Source: Pyrenopolyporus hunteri
Lineage: Eukaryota > Ascomycota > Sordariomycetes > Xylariales > Hypoxylaceae
Length of the DNA: 64,000 bases
Reading direction: 5' to 3'
NCBI GenBank assembly: GCA_902806595.1
Contig: CADCXC010000010.1
Location: 2,408,469 to 2,472,468 of the forward strand
Shown: in pieces, positions 44,496 to 56,916 of the stretch
Position numbering within the stretch: the stretch's first letter is position 1
How the letters are laid out: every line of letters begins with the position of its first letter
The notes under the pieces: generated by a model
Databases searched by the model: none
What the model was told of the DNA's origin: nothing
The model's input: the letters and a program-made list of their open reading frames with translations, nothing else
Position numbers and translations under genes: made by a program

Positions 44496-44888
44496 TTAGG
44501 TACCTGCCTAGGTACCTACCTACGTAGGTTCATAGGTACTAGCGAAGGCATGTACCTAGGTACCTATGTACCTAGGTGGCGCCGTAGGGGCACATGTATT
44601 ATGTACAAACCTAAGCGAGTTGTACGTACTATGTGGGTAGGTAGACATGGAAAGATCATTGAAATGGCCGGACACTTGGGAATTTGAGGACAAATACACA
44701 TGGGAATATCTGTACATATAGTTCTTACCATGCATTGGTACCTGGTAGACATATATTACCACGTAGGCATATGTAGTATCTTTTCGCATCATTCCTGGGG
44801 TGGTGCTTAGGTACCTAGGTACCCAGGTAGGTACATATTAGGATTCTCAAGTTACATGATGTGGATACGGTACTTATGTAGGTACATG
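44496..44888. repeat. Discontinuous TAGGTACC palindrome clusters
   Basis: Clusters at 44496-44576 and 44806-44888 made of TAGG, CCTA and GGTACC/CCTAGG units. Confidence 0.75.
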
Positions 44889-46934
44889 TAATACAACGCG
44901 GGACGATCATTGTTTAATTTAGCGTCGACAGTAAACGCGCGCCTCCGTCTCTTTTCCCTTTTGTTTATTCATTCAGGGGTCGTTTGTTTCTCGGGGTTTT
45001 TTTTTTTTTTTTTTTTTTTTTTTCCCTCCCCCTTCCCCTTCTTCTCAACTCTGGCTCTCTCATCCAATGCCACCTCTCCATCCTCATTGAAACAGCCGTT
45101 CACTTTGTTTCAAGTTGCCGCCCCCTACTGGACGCTTATATACAACTGGCAAAGCTGGTTCAAATTCCATAGCTACCGCGCTGGTTTTTAACAATAGCTT
45201 TTTATCAACATCATCACCGTGCCTCAATGGGCCAGTCGAACCGCATCTTTTTGCATCCACAAGAGCCTAACTGGGTGTGGATGTGCGTGTGTGCCATATA
45301 TTTCCCCTGCATGTACATACATATCTGCCCTGTTTATTCGTGGGGGCCATTCTTTACTCTCCCCCGTTATGGGCACACAGGATGACGATGTCTTAGATGT
45401 ATGCAAGGTACCTACTCTTCTGCTTGCTTTGTCAATTTGCATCACTACATGTAGTCATACCTCGGGTGCTATATTTCGGCCAGGAATTTACGTACATGTA
45501 TGGAGTTCCTCTCCCTCTCTCCGTATAGCTTAGATTATGTGTGGTCATAATTTTATCGTCTTTTCTTTCATTCCATTCTCTTCTTTTACGAAAAGGTAAA
45601 CAAAAAAAGAAAGAAAACCGAAAAAAGAAAAAAAAAAAAAAAAAAAAAAAAAAAGGGAAGGGAAGAAAAACGCTGAATGTAATGCTTTTTCACGTATCCA
45701 CGAAGCCATGGTTTGCGGCCCACTACGTAGTATCGTTATTTTATGTATGGTCTCCATGGTATAGTAACAACGTATAGTAACAACGATTACGAGTAGAAGT
45801 GTCCCCGATGCAGCGATAGCCCATCATATCAGGATCGACCCTAAACTGGCGTTGCCTTTGCTTACCCGCAATTCTCGTCGTCTTCAAAATCGTTCGCCGC
45901 ACAGTCGCAATGGCACACACGCGCGCGCGCATAACACCTACCTACCTAGGTAGGTAGCTACCATGTATGATGTATGAACGTAGGGAGCTAGGAAAGCTCG
46001 AGCTACCTTATAAGGCTGGCGCCTACTGATACCTACCATCTGCTCTCCTACTATTTTTGACCGGATTCCCGGCCCATCTCCATCTCGGTAGGTGTAGATG
46101 CGCGCCCCCAATATACCATTAGCCGCCCTCCACACCAGGCCACTTTTCCGTAGCCGCCCAACTCCAGACAGACGCCATACCGAAGCTCACCAGCCAATAT
46201 CAACGGCCCATGGAGAGTCTATCCACTCTTTCAGATACACAACCCAGGTTTCATGACTACAGCTTGCATGTTCGCCCCCAAAGCTGACCATCACTCTAGA
46301 TCTTGCTCTATCGCCATGACAGCTTTGTTTCAGATCCGCAGTCCTGGGTCCCGCGTTGCAATAGCGGACCAGAATATCTTTTCTTCGCTTAGTTGGGTCA
46401 GAGTTGTTCGAGTCGACTATTACTTTTATAAGTATCGACGCCCATTTCGCGACCTGGCCTGGTCTATTAACTTCCCCTCCCCGGACCCTCTCGCTACAGC
46501 ATCAAACGGCCGATTTCTTTTCCGTCTTCTCATACCAAAAGGCAGTCTCGTCTTGTTTTTCCTTGTTTTTTTTTTTTTTCCCTTTGGTTTCGCTTTTGAC
46601 AGCCTTGTTGATTTCATCATCATTCGTTTGATACGACTTATCAACTTCGTTGCGCTGCACAAAAAGAGAGAGAGAGAGAAAAAAAAGGTTCCTGATATAC
46701 CTCTCCTGGTAATCACATCTTCCTCCAGGCGAGGCTGAAATAGACGAAGGAGAATAAAAGGAAGCACATCTTGACGCTTTCTACCCAGACGTGGGAAAAC
46801 GGAGATACGACTAATCCTAATAATCTTCCCGTCTATTTGGAACTGATACCTCGAAAATCTATCCCCGCCTGACAATACTGCTATTTTCATTTTGAGTTTT
46901 CTTTTATGTCCTCCTCTTATCCTATATATCGCCA

Positions 46935-48106
46935 ATGAATATGCCTAAGCATACTCGCTCGTCCAGCTCGAGCCATAATCGTTACTCGAATCCAAACCCT
47001 ATGCCGGTCTCCCTCGCCCCCTCAGCACCCCTCCCTATCTACAACACACGGCCGTCTCTGCCCCTGAACGCGGGGGGCTATTACGCAACTATTGCGTCTA
47101 CATCGGCGCAACCACCCATGCAGACTCAGCAATACGATCCCTATCCGGCGGACGTGGTAACGCAGGCCCCGATGCCGAACCGTCCCTCTTCCGGCGCGTG
47201 GACGGTCCAGGACGACCAGAACTTGCTGGCAGCGAGGCAGCAGGGTCTCAACTGGGCACAGATACAGAGCAGCTACTTCCCGAACAAGTCGCCGAACGCC
47301 TGTCGGAAGCGCCACGAGCGGTTGATGGAGCGCAAGGGCGCCGACGATTGGGACAATAGGAAGCTGGAGCGTCTGGCAAAGGAATACATGAGTATGCGCA
47401 AAGAGATCTGGCAACCGCTCGCGGCACGTACAGGAGAGAAGTGGATCGTCGTCGAAGCTAAGGTTAGCCTTCCCGTTTTTCTAAACTATTATCTCTTACC
47501 CCTTTCCTTTTCCTTCAGCCCCTATTCCAGCGCGCCTCCCCCACCTCCCCCGGACCCCCTTTATTAGTGATCTCCTTATCACGGCTATCGGCTGACTAAA
47601 GGCTGTCCCGCCTGCTTTAGTGCATGAACAACGGCTTGAAGAACTTGCAGTCGGCTGCTCGGTCAGCGGCGCGGCGCGAGCGGTTGGAATCTGGTCATCC
47701 AATCCATGGGTATGACGACGATAGCGGCATTTCCGGCATTGGTCTGACTCCAGTAGATGACCTCGATGCTTCGTACAGCAGCCCCGAGACGACGGCTTCT
47801 AGCTCGCATTCGGGCGGCAGCAACGCCGGCGGCGGTTACGGCAGCGCCATACACCCCATGGCGCTTAGCAGCCACCATTACGGCGCTAACTACACCGCCA
47901 GCGCCGGCGGGCTCTCCTCTAGCTACGGCTCCTCCGTCTCGTCTACGGCGGCTGCGGCACATTACGGCACCACGATGCATAACTCTCATTCTCAGGGGGG
48001 ATCTCCTTACATGGGCGACGGGCAGAGGCTTCCTAGCGTCGACATGGGCATCGATGCCATCATTAATCGGCCTGGTCACGGGGGTGGCCCTACCCATGGC
48101 ATGTAA
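46935..48106 (+). CDS. Myb/SANT-like DNA-binding protein
   Basis: A putative transcription regulator of 337 residues. Two exons, 46935-47462 and 47621-48106, joined by a GTTAGC...CTTTAG intron with a GCTGAC branch site. The first domain (about 87-132) is GAWTVQDDQNLLAARQQGLNWAQIQ followed by FPNKSPNACRKRHERLM, a Myb-like fold with the expected Trp at 89 and 107. A second, related unit (about 138-200) contains WDNRKLERLAKEY, a Trp159 and GEKWIVVEAK, continuing across the intron into CMNNGLKNLQSAARSA. The N-terminus is Ser/Pro/Tyr-rich. The C-terminal half is low-complexity Gly/Ser/His/Ala, suitable for an activation or disordered region. Target genes are unknown. Its 5' region is T-rich. Confidence 0.85.
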
Positions 48107-49249
48107 AGCGACGAACATTCAAGACCGTGATGCCGCGAACGTCTGCCTTCGTAGCATTTCTCTCCCCCGGCCGTTTGTTTACCATGTGCTCATTTTATCC
48201 TCGGAATACCGAATCGTCTTTCATTATAATGTCGCAATTACTATTTCGTCAACAAGGTCTCGAAAACCGGTGTAATCTTTTCCCCGTTTCCTTTTCTCCC
48301 TTTTCTTTTTTCTTTGGGGCGATCAGACAGGGGCCTACGATAGCATCGCTCAGGGTGTTTTCCACACCATATGTTATTGATTACCTATCTTTTTTAGTTT
48401 TTGAGGCACTCCTAGGCCCCCCGGGCGTTTACGGCGTCACTATGGCATGGCGAAATGAGGGGAATATAAAGGGGCGGGGCGAGCGAGAGAACTGCCGGCG
48501 AGCAGGTTCATATTATGAGGAAGGGATTAGGACCAGCGCGAGATCACAAGGAGTACGGTGGACGAAGATTGGACCACGAAAAGAACAAGTTTACGTTCCT
48601 TTATAATTGCTTTCTGTAAGGAGGAATCTAACATGCCGTCGGCGGTGCTACCATCCTTTATTCATCACATAACCAAAACTAGGCGTACCGGGGGCTCAGG
48701 CGAAGTTGAGCCTTAGTTAATAATTTACCTGTTAATGACTACGCTTCTGCGACCCGAAACTCACCATTACCAAGCGTACTGTATACTAGATCTTTATTGC
48801 ATACCTACCTAGGTAGGCAGATACCTACCGTGGGACTGGGTGTGATCATTTTTTGCGTCATCTTCTCTCACATGTACTTTCTAGATACGACCTAAATTCC
48901 GGTTAGACACTCAGAATAATGTTTAGACAGCGGGCGGACATGGAAATTTCGAAGGCAACTCATTTTTCTTAACCGGAGTGGTATGGCTGGCTTAGCGTGG
49001 TCCGTACCACTTACGCATATTAAACAATACGGTAGAGGTATATATAGATAGATATCTATATCTTACCTAACCAAAGCGGGTAGGTATTATACGTACGTCC
49101 GACGGACCCCCATGTTTTGGCTTGAAGATCCCCTTTTCACATTTGAAAAGAAGCATTTCATAAGCTGAGTTCTTTTTCTTTCTTTTCTGGTCGTTCCCGA
49201 GCCGCTGGCATTTCCGGTATGTCTGCAGAACCCTGATCTAAACATGAAC
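48107..49249. other. Convergent intergenic spacer
   Basis: A 1.1-kb 3' spacer between the Myb-like gene (plus) and COX10 (minus). One TAGG/CCTA repeat lies near 48803-48830. A 159-codon frame at 48127-48606 has no protein-like features and is probably 3' UTR or spacer. Confidence 0.5.
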
Positions 49250-50785
49250 TTAATTAGACCTAGTGGGGAGAACGGCTGTCCGGGCCGTACCGCCAGCTAT
49301 CTTAGAATCCAGTCCAATATCCTCTGCGATCCACTCGTCATCGTCCTCGTAGTCATCTTCTTCTAGGTCCGGCTCCCCAAAGACGCTTCTCCAAACCCGC
49401 CCCCACATACCCTTCTTCTGCGCGAGAGCCAGCACCATCGTGACCGGTACATGCCAAACGCTGGCCCAAAACAGACCCCGCGCGCTGCCCTTGAAGCCCT
49501 CATGTTGCCAGAAGCGCATTGCCTCGCGTGCCAGCCAGAGATTGACCGGCAGGCTCGTCACAGCGAAGCTCCATTCCGTAACCCCGACAGCGCAGAGAGC
49601 GATAGAAAGCGGGAAGAATAACAGACTATACCTCAGCGCCACGCGGGCGTTGCGGGCGGGATTGATCCAGCATAGCATCTTATGGCCGGCCGCTTTGTAT
49701 TCTTCTCTAATAGGCCAGGATAGCGCCATGAAATGGGGGAACTGCCAAGCGAATAGAAGCGCGGCAAACAGCCAACCGCCAATTGCGTCCGAAGTAAAGA
49801 GCAGCTCGCGGAAAGACCCATCACCCGTCGCGGACTCGCCCGCGGCGGCGGCCCACCCCATAAGCGGCGGGATACCCCCCACGATCGCTCCAACCCAGGT
49901 GTTGAGCCACGAAATGCGCTTCATCGGCGTGTAGACCCCGGCGTAGAGCCCGATATTGGCGGCACCTAGGAACGCGACGGTGGGGTTGACGCCGAAGAAG
50001 AGGCTACCGACCCCGGCGACGCCCGCGAGGACAGCGAAGACGAGAGCTCGGCGTTCGGACAGGAGGCCGCGGACGAGAGGTCGATTTCGCGTGCGCGTCA
50101 TCTTGGCATCCCAAGCTGGCTCATAGAGCATATTAAGGGCGTTGGCGCTGGCGGAGCAGAGCGCCGTGCCGGTAGTGAGAAAGGTTAGGGTGAGCGCGGA
50201 AAGGGAGGGCGTGTCGAGACCGATGGACGGGGAGAGAAACGCGGGCACAGGGTAGAGCGCGTAGGGCGCCATTGCGGTGAGGACGATGAGGACGGTAAGA
50301 CGAGGTTTGGAGAGGGAAAGGAGGAGAGATAGCTGCTGGCGGAGAGAATTTGCCGGGTGTTTCATAGATGCCGTTGTAAGAGTGGAAGATGCATCTTGCG
50401 GGAGTGGAAGTTCGGCGGCTGGAGTCGGGGCCGGGGTATTAGAAGCATCGCTACCAAGGCGCCTCGCGGCTTGCCGTCGCCGGTGAGGGAGATGCTCGTT
50501 TGCTCGGCTCGCGGCGGCAGTACTCGCAGCCTCTTCCGGAGAACTCGAGGCTGCAAAGGGCTTAGGAACCAGGCCGTCCTTGAGCCGAGGCAGAAGCCTG
50601 TTGGACAGGAAGTATTCGGCCTTCAATCGAGGTCGGGACGGGCGTTTCGGTATTGCAGGGGTAGTCGCCTGGGTAAAGGCTCTCCCGGTTGGAGGTGTCG
50701 CATATCTTAACTGTTGACTGCACCGCCAGCAGACATTATCGAGAGTGGAAAGACGGCGCAGGTAACCGGTATGGCGTGGGTGCAT
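49250..50785 (-). CDS. COX10: Protoheme IX farnesyltransferase (heme O synthase)
   Basis: Transfers a farnesyl group to heme b to make heme O, the precursor of heme A in cytochrome c oxidase; it is an inner mitochondrial membrane protein. It is a single exon of 511 residues. The first ~140 residues are basic, Ala/Ser/Pro-rich and lack membrane helices, as a long presequence plus matrix extension would. The UbiA-family core starts at LSLSKPRLTVLIVLTAMAP (about 156). The first prenyl-diphosphate motif is NMLYEPAWDAKM (Asn218, Asp226), followed by RTRNRPLVRG. Later conserved parts are NIGLYAGVYTPMKR, GAIVGGIPPLMGWAA, WQFPHFMALSW and EYKAAGHKML. An acidic C-terminal tail (EEDDYEDDDEW) follows the last helix. 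Confidence 0.95.
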   Translation of the reverse strand: MHPRHTGYLRRLSTLDNVCWRCSQQLRYATPPTGRAFTQATTPAIPKRPSRPRLKAEYFLSNRLLPRLKDGLVPKPFAASSSPEEAASTAAASRANEHLPHRRRQAARRLGSDASNTPAPTPAAELPLPQDASSTLTTASMKHPANSLRQQLSLLLSLSKPRLTVLIVLTAMAPYALYPVPAFLSPSIGLDTPSLSALTLTFLTTGTALCSASANALNMLYEPAWDAKMTRTRNRPLVRGLLSERRALVFAVLAGVAGVGSLFFGVNPTVAFLGAANIGLYAGVYTPMKRISWLNTWVGAIVGGIPPLMGWAAAAGESATGDGSFRELLFTSDAIGGWLFAALLFAWQFPHFMALSWPIREEYKAAGHKMLCWINPARNARVALRYSLLFFPLSIALCAVGVTEWSFAVTSLPVNLWLAREAMRFWQHEGFKGSARGLFWASVWHVPVTMVLALAQKKGMWGRVWRSVFGEPDLEEDDYEDDDEWIAEDIGLDSKIAGGTARTAVLPTRSN

Positions 50786-51428
50786 ACTGACTGCGGCTCA
50801 TATCGCCAATTGCGTCGGTCAGGGCACAGCGGCACGCATTGGCGAATTGTCAAGCTTGCTCCGCGGTAGTACCTAGCACAGGGCAATCCGCAACAAATCT
50901 CGTAGATGATTGAAAGACCTTCAACCCGGGAGCTGGGAAATTTGATGCGGGACGGTCGTATGGATCGATGGAAGGATGGTTACAGTTACCTAGGTACTTA
51001 GGTAGAACTTTATTGAGAGGGTCGGTCCATACTTTTTCCCGGCAGGCCCGTGCAGGAGGTACCTACCTACATAGGTAGGTAGGTACTTAGTGTACATGCA
51101 TGTAGGTCCACATCCCTTTTCCGAGGTGGCCACCATTAACATCTTCTCAGGGATTAAGGCAGAGAGGGTACAGAACGTCGAAATACGCAAGATAAAAAGG
51201 TAGTTAGGTAGGTACGTAGGTACGTACGCACGTAGGCGATATCCATTGATACATATATGTGTAAGATACCTACCTAGGTACTAGGTAGGTAGGTATCTGG
51301 GTTCCTGGCGTGTAGGTAAGTTTCCGAGGTTACCTTACCCCTTACCCGCCCATTAACCACCACTGATATTTTACAGTCCTCCCGCTGCATCGAATTGTAG
51401 AAAGCGATCCCATAATATTTTTCAATAC
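50786..51428. other. COX10 upstream region
   Basis: Lies between COX10 and the purine permease, both on the minus strand. It is rich in TAGG/CCTA repeats from 50987 to 51300. No gene was seen. Confidence 0.55.
51054..51300. repeat. TAGG/CCTA repeat clusters
   Basis: Several clusters (51054-51090, 51200-51235, 51267-51300) with GGTACC and CCTAGG palindromes. Confidence 0.8.
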
Positions 51429-53850
51429 CTACACCAATTTCTCACGGCCAGGGCCAATTCCGCTCCTGTCAGGACCCTGGATATTTCCGAGCCCATCCTT
51501 AGATGTTACGGGTTCTTCAGCGCTAACCAGTCTTTCATCCGTCTCTTCGATCTCCTCCTCCAGCACGAGATTGAGGATCATGCAGACAAAGGCGGTAACG
51601 GTGAAACCGGTCTCCATGATCAGCACGATGGCATCTAAGAACCCCCGGAGGCTTCTGTTGTCGCCACTATAGCTGAATACGTGATCGAAGTAAGTTGGGA
51701 CTAGGGTCGCTGTTTTTGTATCCTTTAGTGTACATCCCGTCTGAGATCCATGAATGTAAGGGGGCTTGTGGGGAATGTAGCTCCAAAAAAACAGATCCGA
51801 GGAATTGGCGTGCGATGCGTTGTTCTTTCGTGGAAGAGGATGGGCTGAGAATGGCAAAGGACGCGAACTCACCTCCATATCCAATTGATAGTCCAGCAGT
51901 CAGAATGAAGCGATTCCGACGGGTAAACGGGACTCCCCGTGTTATAATTGCGGTACCGGACACGGCCACCGCGCAGAATAAGAACGTAGTCATACCTCCG
52001 AGAACGGGAGCCGGAATAGCAACCAGAGAGGCAGCAAATTTTGCGAATATGCCCATTATCACTAGAAAGAGGCTGATACCACGGACAGGTCAGTTCAGGC
52101 AAGGCTTAGGATCGGACTGAAGAACGAATGAAGAGGGGGGGTGCGTACCAGCAGCAATATCCAGCAGTCCGATTTGCGCAGCGTGTAAGAGCGATGACCC
52201 CGTTATTCTGCGCGAAGGTTGACATAGGGGTGATGGTCATGAGAGCGGCGAGGATGCCGTTCAAGCCGTCAGCTAACACGCCGCCCTGGATGCGAGACTC
52301 ATAAACCCTGCCCTCTACTTCAAGGCGCGACACGTCGCATGTGGCCGTGATGTCACCGATGGCCTCGCACGCGCAGATGATGAAGACTGCCAACACCGGC
52401 AGTACCAGAGGGCCATACACGGTAAGCTTAAACGTGTGTACCCAGATGAAAGAGGCGACAGGCGCGGCATCGATTCCCGAGCGGTCGAAGTATCCCGTCG
52501 CGGCGGCGATAACACACCCGACGAGGAGGCCGACTATAACGCTCGTAGACTTCATGATCGGCGCCCCGAAGCGTTCGCATAGGATTATTGTGAGAAATAC
52601 GGAGAAACCGAGACCTAAAACCCCTCGTATTAGCGCTGAGATCCTCCCTCTGCTAAGCGGCATCTTATACTAACCGAGATACTCGGGCGAGCCCCACGGT
52701 AAGGCGTGGGGGGCACCGACATTCGGGCAAACGTCAAAAAAGGGGGCGCGAGAGGCGTCCGCGCAGGGCCCGCTGCCGCCGGCCCAGTTCTTGAAGCCAG
52801 TCTCGATGAGGTGGATACCGATTAACTTTGGATGGTCAGCCGCACAGCCCTCGACGGAACAGCGAGACAAACTTACCATCACCGTCGGTCCGGTGACTAT
52901 AGGGGGGAAGATCCTTAACATTACCCTCGGCGGTATAAAAGCAATGAGAACCTCGACAAGGGCGCACACCGCCGCGGTCCCGAGGAGCGCCCCGTACGCA
53001 TCGGGACAGGGTAGCTTAGAGCCATCCGCGCTTGTCGGGCAGAAACCATTGTCATACATCTGCGAAAAAGCGCCTTGCGCAACGGGGATGATGGAAAACG
53101 AAATACCGACCACGGAAATGAGTCCGGTTCCAAGGTAGTATCTAGACGCGTTAGCGAGCTTCCTTCTTATTGGTCCTCGAACATCCGGATAGGCATCATC
53201 GACAAGAAGCGGCGCGTATCAATAGATTCTCGAGCAGCATCTAATTAGGGGGGGGGTGCTCGGACTGCACTTACGGCGTCTTATAGATGTGGAATCTGGT
53301 GATCTGAATCGTAGAGAGTATACCGGATACCACAAGGGCGGTCGAAACGAGGTACTGTTGCATATCGGCAGGCAGATTTACACCGGTGGAGCCTGACATG
53401 AGAATAGGGGGAGTTATGATGCCAGCCAACATGGCCACTTCGATGGCGTGAGTTAGCGACTATTCTCGGAAGCAGCGAGCACGGATTCTTTCGGTCGTGC
53501 TTCGCGGATAACGCGCCCGCTGACTGGCTCGACCAGAAAGCCCCGGTAATGGATACAGGCCGTAAAAGAGTAGAGGGGTTGAAGATAATCAGGTACGTAC
53601 AAGCATGCTGGAGGCCAAGGAGAAGCGCTAAAACTACGGGCATCTTATCATTGAGGCCGAAGAAGGGAGGGGCCTGCCTCGATTTCTTCATAAACGGTAG
53701 GTTTGGTCTCAAGAGAAAAGCATAGTCGTAATCCCCAAGAAGGCCTTGTTTCGTGAAGAACGTTCTCCTGACGCGGTTCGTCCGATCGTTCAGGGTACTC
53801 CTCGGTTCGCGCCGAGGTATAATCCGGGACGGACACTGATCCTCATCCAT
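51429..53850 (-). CDS. Purine (uric acid/xanthine) permease, NAT/NCS2 family
   Basis: A proton symporter for oxidised purines, very like Aspergillus UapA/UapC; the exact substrate range is inferred. Seven exons in transcript order: 53850-53601, 53437-53275, 53141-52877, 52825-52675, 52614-52149, 52072-51873 and 51709-51429. The phases chain correctly to 591 residues (UapA is about 574). The QH motif is in LLGLQHALAM, restored across intron 1. The NAT signature is QNNGVIALTR in exon 5. Other hallmarks are QITRFHIYKTPYY across intron 2, GALLGTAAVCALVE, GPTVMLIGIHLIETGF across intron 3, ILCERFGAPIMKSTSV, and FTRRNRFILTAG. The C-terminus is cytoplasmic and acidic. No broken exon was found. Purine and COX10 genes are only neighbours. 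Confidence 0.92.
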
Positions 53851-56800
53851 CTCGCCGGAGGTGTACGGAAAGAAGTTGAGGGGAAAGAAAATTTCAAGTA
53901 GATAAGTGGGAGTGAATATAAAGAATGCGGACTTGAGAGTGATATATGATGCTCAAAGCCACCAAATCTTTTAGGATATTGGTTTGAAGGGGACTCGAGC
54001 CTTAGATAGGTAGGATATCTAGGTAGATATCTCGATAGGTAGGTAACTAGCTCTCTAGTGTTACGAGTTACCCAGAGCGCATTATCGGACTGTCCACTAA
54101 TCCGGGCGCTTGTGGATTTCGGAGCAACCGACGCGCGAGCGTTTTAGTATATCGAGTAGAGGTAAGCCAATTTTTTACGATAAAAAATTCTCGTGACGCT
54201 TCCGTCGCAAAATTCGGAACGAACTTGAAAAAAAAAAAAATAACTGAATAGGTTTCTACTAACATAAAGGTTGGAAAGTTTTTGGATGAACAGGGATAAG
54301 GCCATCGTGGGTAAGCAGCAAGGATTGTCATAGAGGCACGCTAGAACTTTGTTAATCCCGCCTCTCCGTCGAAGACGCCGCGCGCGTTTCCGGCGCCAGC
54401 CCTTCGCGGTATGCGCCGGACAGTCCAATGTCAGGCAACAAGAGGGCAACAGCGGAGCCAGCCGATATCATTTTAGTAGATGCTTGTCTGCTTTGTTACT
54501 CTAGGGACCATCCGCGGTTCAGAGGAGGACGGCTGATAGTCGAGATTCTTCTAGCGTAACGGCTTATCTACCCGTAAATACGGTAGAGCCGATAGCTGAA
54601 GTTGGGGGTATCAGTTAGCGGACCTCAATAGATATGGCGACTAGGGTTACATACCTAGGTAGGTATTGTATTGTACACTTTTAGCAACCTACCTACCTAG
54701 TACCTTATATATTAATTCTTTTCTCTTTATACAAGCTTTAATGCGTATGTGATATCGACTTAGAATATCGGAGTTGAACCAAAGAAATATCACGCTACCG
54801 AAGGTCTTATCTCTTACATACGGTAGTGAGCAATTGGGGGAAGTTCCATATAAGTCCTAACTGGCTGCAGATAAGGGAGAAATCCCCCTGGCAGCGCTAG
54901 TTGACTTCAGCTCTTATCTCCTGAGAAACATATACTTACGTAAGACTTAATCATGTTCAGTGTTATCTTTTCCTCTCATAATTACATCAATCGGGGTTTC
55001 GTAATAGGATGAAGCTATATCCACACTGGGACTTAATGAACCATTCACCATGTAAATACCTATATGTACAATACCTATAAAGTTAACCCGTCCTTGTCAC
55101 GACCTTGAGATCTTCGTAGCGGCATTGATCGTCTTGTTTGAAGGTACCCAGGAATGAGACCAATGCTCGACCATCCGTTGGGCTAGCTCAATTTCAAGAC
55201 GTTGCATAAGTGGTTGAACATTATGATGGCGTCTGTAATAATGATGGTGATTGGATTGTGTTAGAGCCTCTACATCTAAATTATCTATTAGCATAATGAT
55301 TGACTCTTAGGAAATACCCAGACTACGGGTAATTAAGGCATTGGAAAACAATTCCTTAATAAACCTGGGAACTTAGCTATTTACCGAAGCTTTACGGATG
55401 TGGCTTTCAAAAGTTTTGTCCATACCAGAAATATTAGCCAGCCGTCATACTATTTCTACAGCTGTATGCCAGCCGTTTTGTCTTAAGATAACGACCACCA
55501 TATTATATACGCTAAATTCTAATGAGTACCCGCTATAATTCAGCGCGTATTCACTAAGATTTAGTGGACATCCTGAAATTTTAGCCTTGGATAATAGCCC
55601 TGTTATTTTTTCGAAAATGCGCCAACTGGTGCCGCACTGACAAAATGATGTGGCAGCTGGTGGATTTTTCTAGTATGGACAAAACTTTTGAAAGCCACAT
55701 CCGTAAAGTTGTAGAATTTATTTCTTTTTATTTCTTTTATCACTTCGTCGAAAGTTAAAAGCTAACACAAAAGTACGTTACACTTCTTACATGGCGCATC
55801 CCGTGGTAGGAATTCTAAAAATGATTTTACTATTAGACTGGATGTTAATAATATTCAATTGTTTATATTGTAGCCGCTAGTCATTCCACTATATACATAC
55901 TAGCGAAGCTATTGTCTGTCATCACTGAGGTCGTTCCACGCCCGGTCCGTTTCGGAGGTGCGTTCATTCACTTTTACCTAGCACCGGTTTGAGGTGTTCG
56001 AGTTTAACTAGGACGCCGCGTTCCGGACCTTTCGCCATTCGTCCCTTTGCGCCACCTACAGAGTAAGGGTTTGAAAACGTTATTTATATGGGGACGTATA
56101 CCGAGTACTTGAATGGTATTGATAGTGACATAGCTATAAGGCATTGCTAAGAGGTTGCAGTTCGTTGCAGTTTAAGATATCTATCTTGAAAGTGCATGTT
56201 TTTAAGCTACTTTCCTTGACCCCGGGGTTTAGGGGGCGTCTATTCCTCTACCCGATCGGACGCGGTAGGTAATCTCGGTTTCCCATCTGCAAGCACCCGC
56301 TCCTATTTTACTTTTAATCTAATGCTTCCGCCTTAATGACGGTAATGCGTACGTTGATTAATGATACGGCGCATAAGCGGTTGTTCCCGGTAGGTGGCTT
56401 GTTGTGTCAATTCCAAATCAAGCAGTGACTGCTCTAATTATTGCTGCTGAACCTGTCGGTATCCTACATATCCCTCCAAAGACGTTGATCAAGGTAAATA
56501 TCATGCATCTGGCGAGGAGTACCACCTTCCTCCACGCTCCCCGAGCCACCCTCGGAAATGAGTGGCTACAGGCTTCGCCTCTGTCTCGGAGGTTACGGTC
56601 CCTGTCTCATCCGCTAAAAAAGCAGCTTCGCAAGGTAAGCTGGCAGGAGAGCCTCTCCCATTTGATGCAGGGGGCCGCCTCGAAGTATCAACCATGCACG
56701 ACTCGGAGACGTTGAGCAACTTGGCTATAGACGTCGCGGTCCTTTATGAACCCTCATCGATAACTCGAAGGCCAATTGATATCCGTATATATCCTATTTG

Positions 56801-56916
56801 TAATTCACCTATTCAACTCTCGACGTTACCCTTACCAATAGACCGCCTTCTCCCCTGAACAGTCCGTTTTCTATTTTCCTATCTTTCTTTCTACTCCGAA
56901 TCACGTACCTAGCAAG
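53851..56916. other. 3.1-kb divergent intergenic region
   Basis: Between the purine permease (minus) and the dehydroshikimate dehydratase (plus). It contains a full MITE (55393-55705) and several TAGG repeats (about 54005-54045 and 54652-54705). Open frames at 56404-56858 overlap on both strands and resemble nothing known. Confidence 0.6.
55393..55705 (-). mobile_element. MITE copy B, inverse orientation
   Basis: TA-bounded 313-bp element with the same termini as copy A (TACGGATGTGGCTTTCAAAA and its inverse). Read on the minus strand it aligns with copy A along its whole length without large gaps. Many of the differences are C/T or G/A transitions. There is no open frame. Confidence 0.88.

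Larger units (their letters stand above)
41774..46934. other. 5.2-kb gene-free region
   Basis: The largest stretch without a recognisable gene. Open frames are short and unconvincing. It holds a G-run near 42292-42303, T/A-rich runs at 42656-42690, dense TAGG/CCTA blocks (42757-43086 and 44496-44888), and T27 (44997-45023) and A27 (45628-45654) homopolymers 604 bp apart. It also includes the pyrimidine-rich leader of the Myb-like gene (about 46380-46930). A non-coding RNA gene cannot be excluded. Confidence 0.55.

Noticed and set aside
44910..45191. 93-codon frame over the T27 run
   Set aside because: Poly-Phe from the homopolymer; no conserved content.
46253..46738. 161-codon frame upstream of the Myb-like gene
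   Set aside because: Runs through a poly-T tract and low-complexity sequence, overlaps an antisense frame of similar length, and is better explained as leader.
56404..56858. Frames on both strands upstream of the dehydratase
   Set aside because: About 100 codons each, overlapping in three frames, with no recognisable family.
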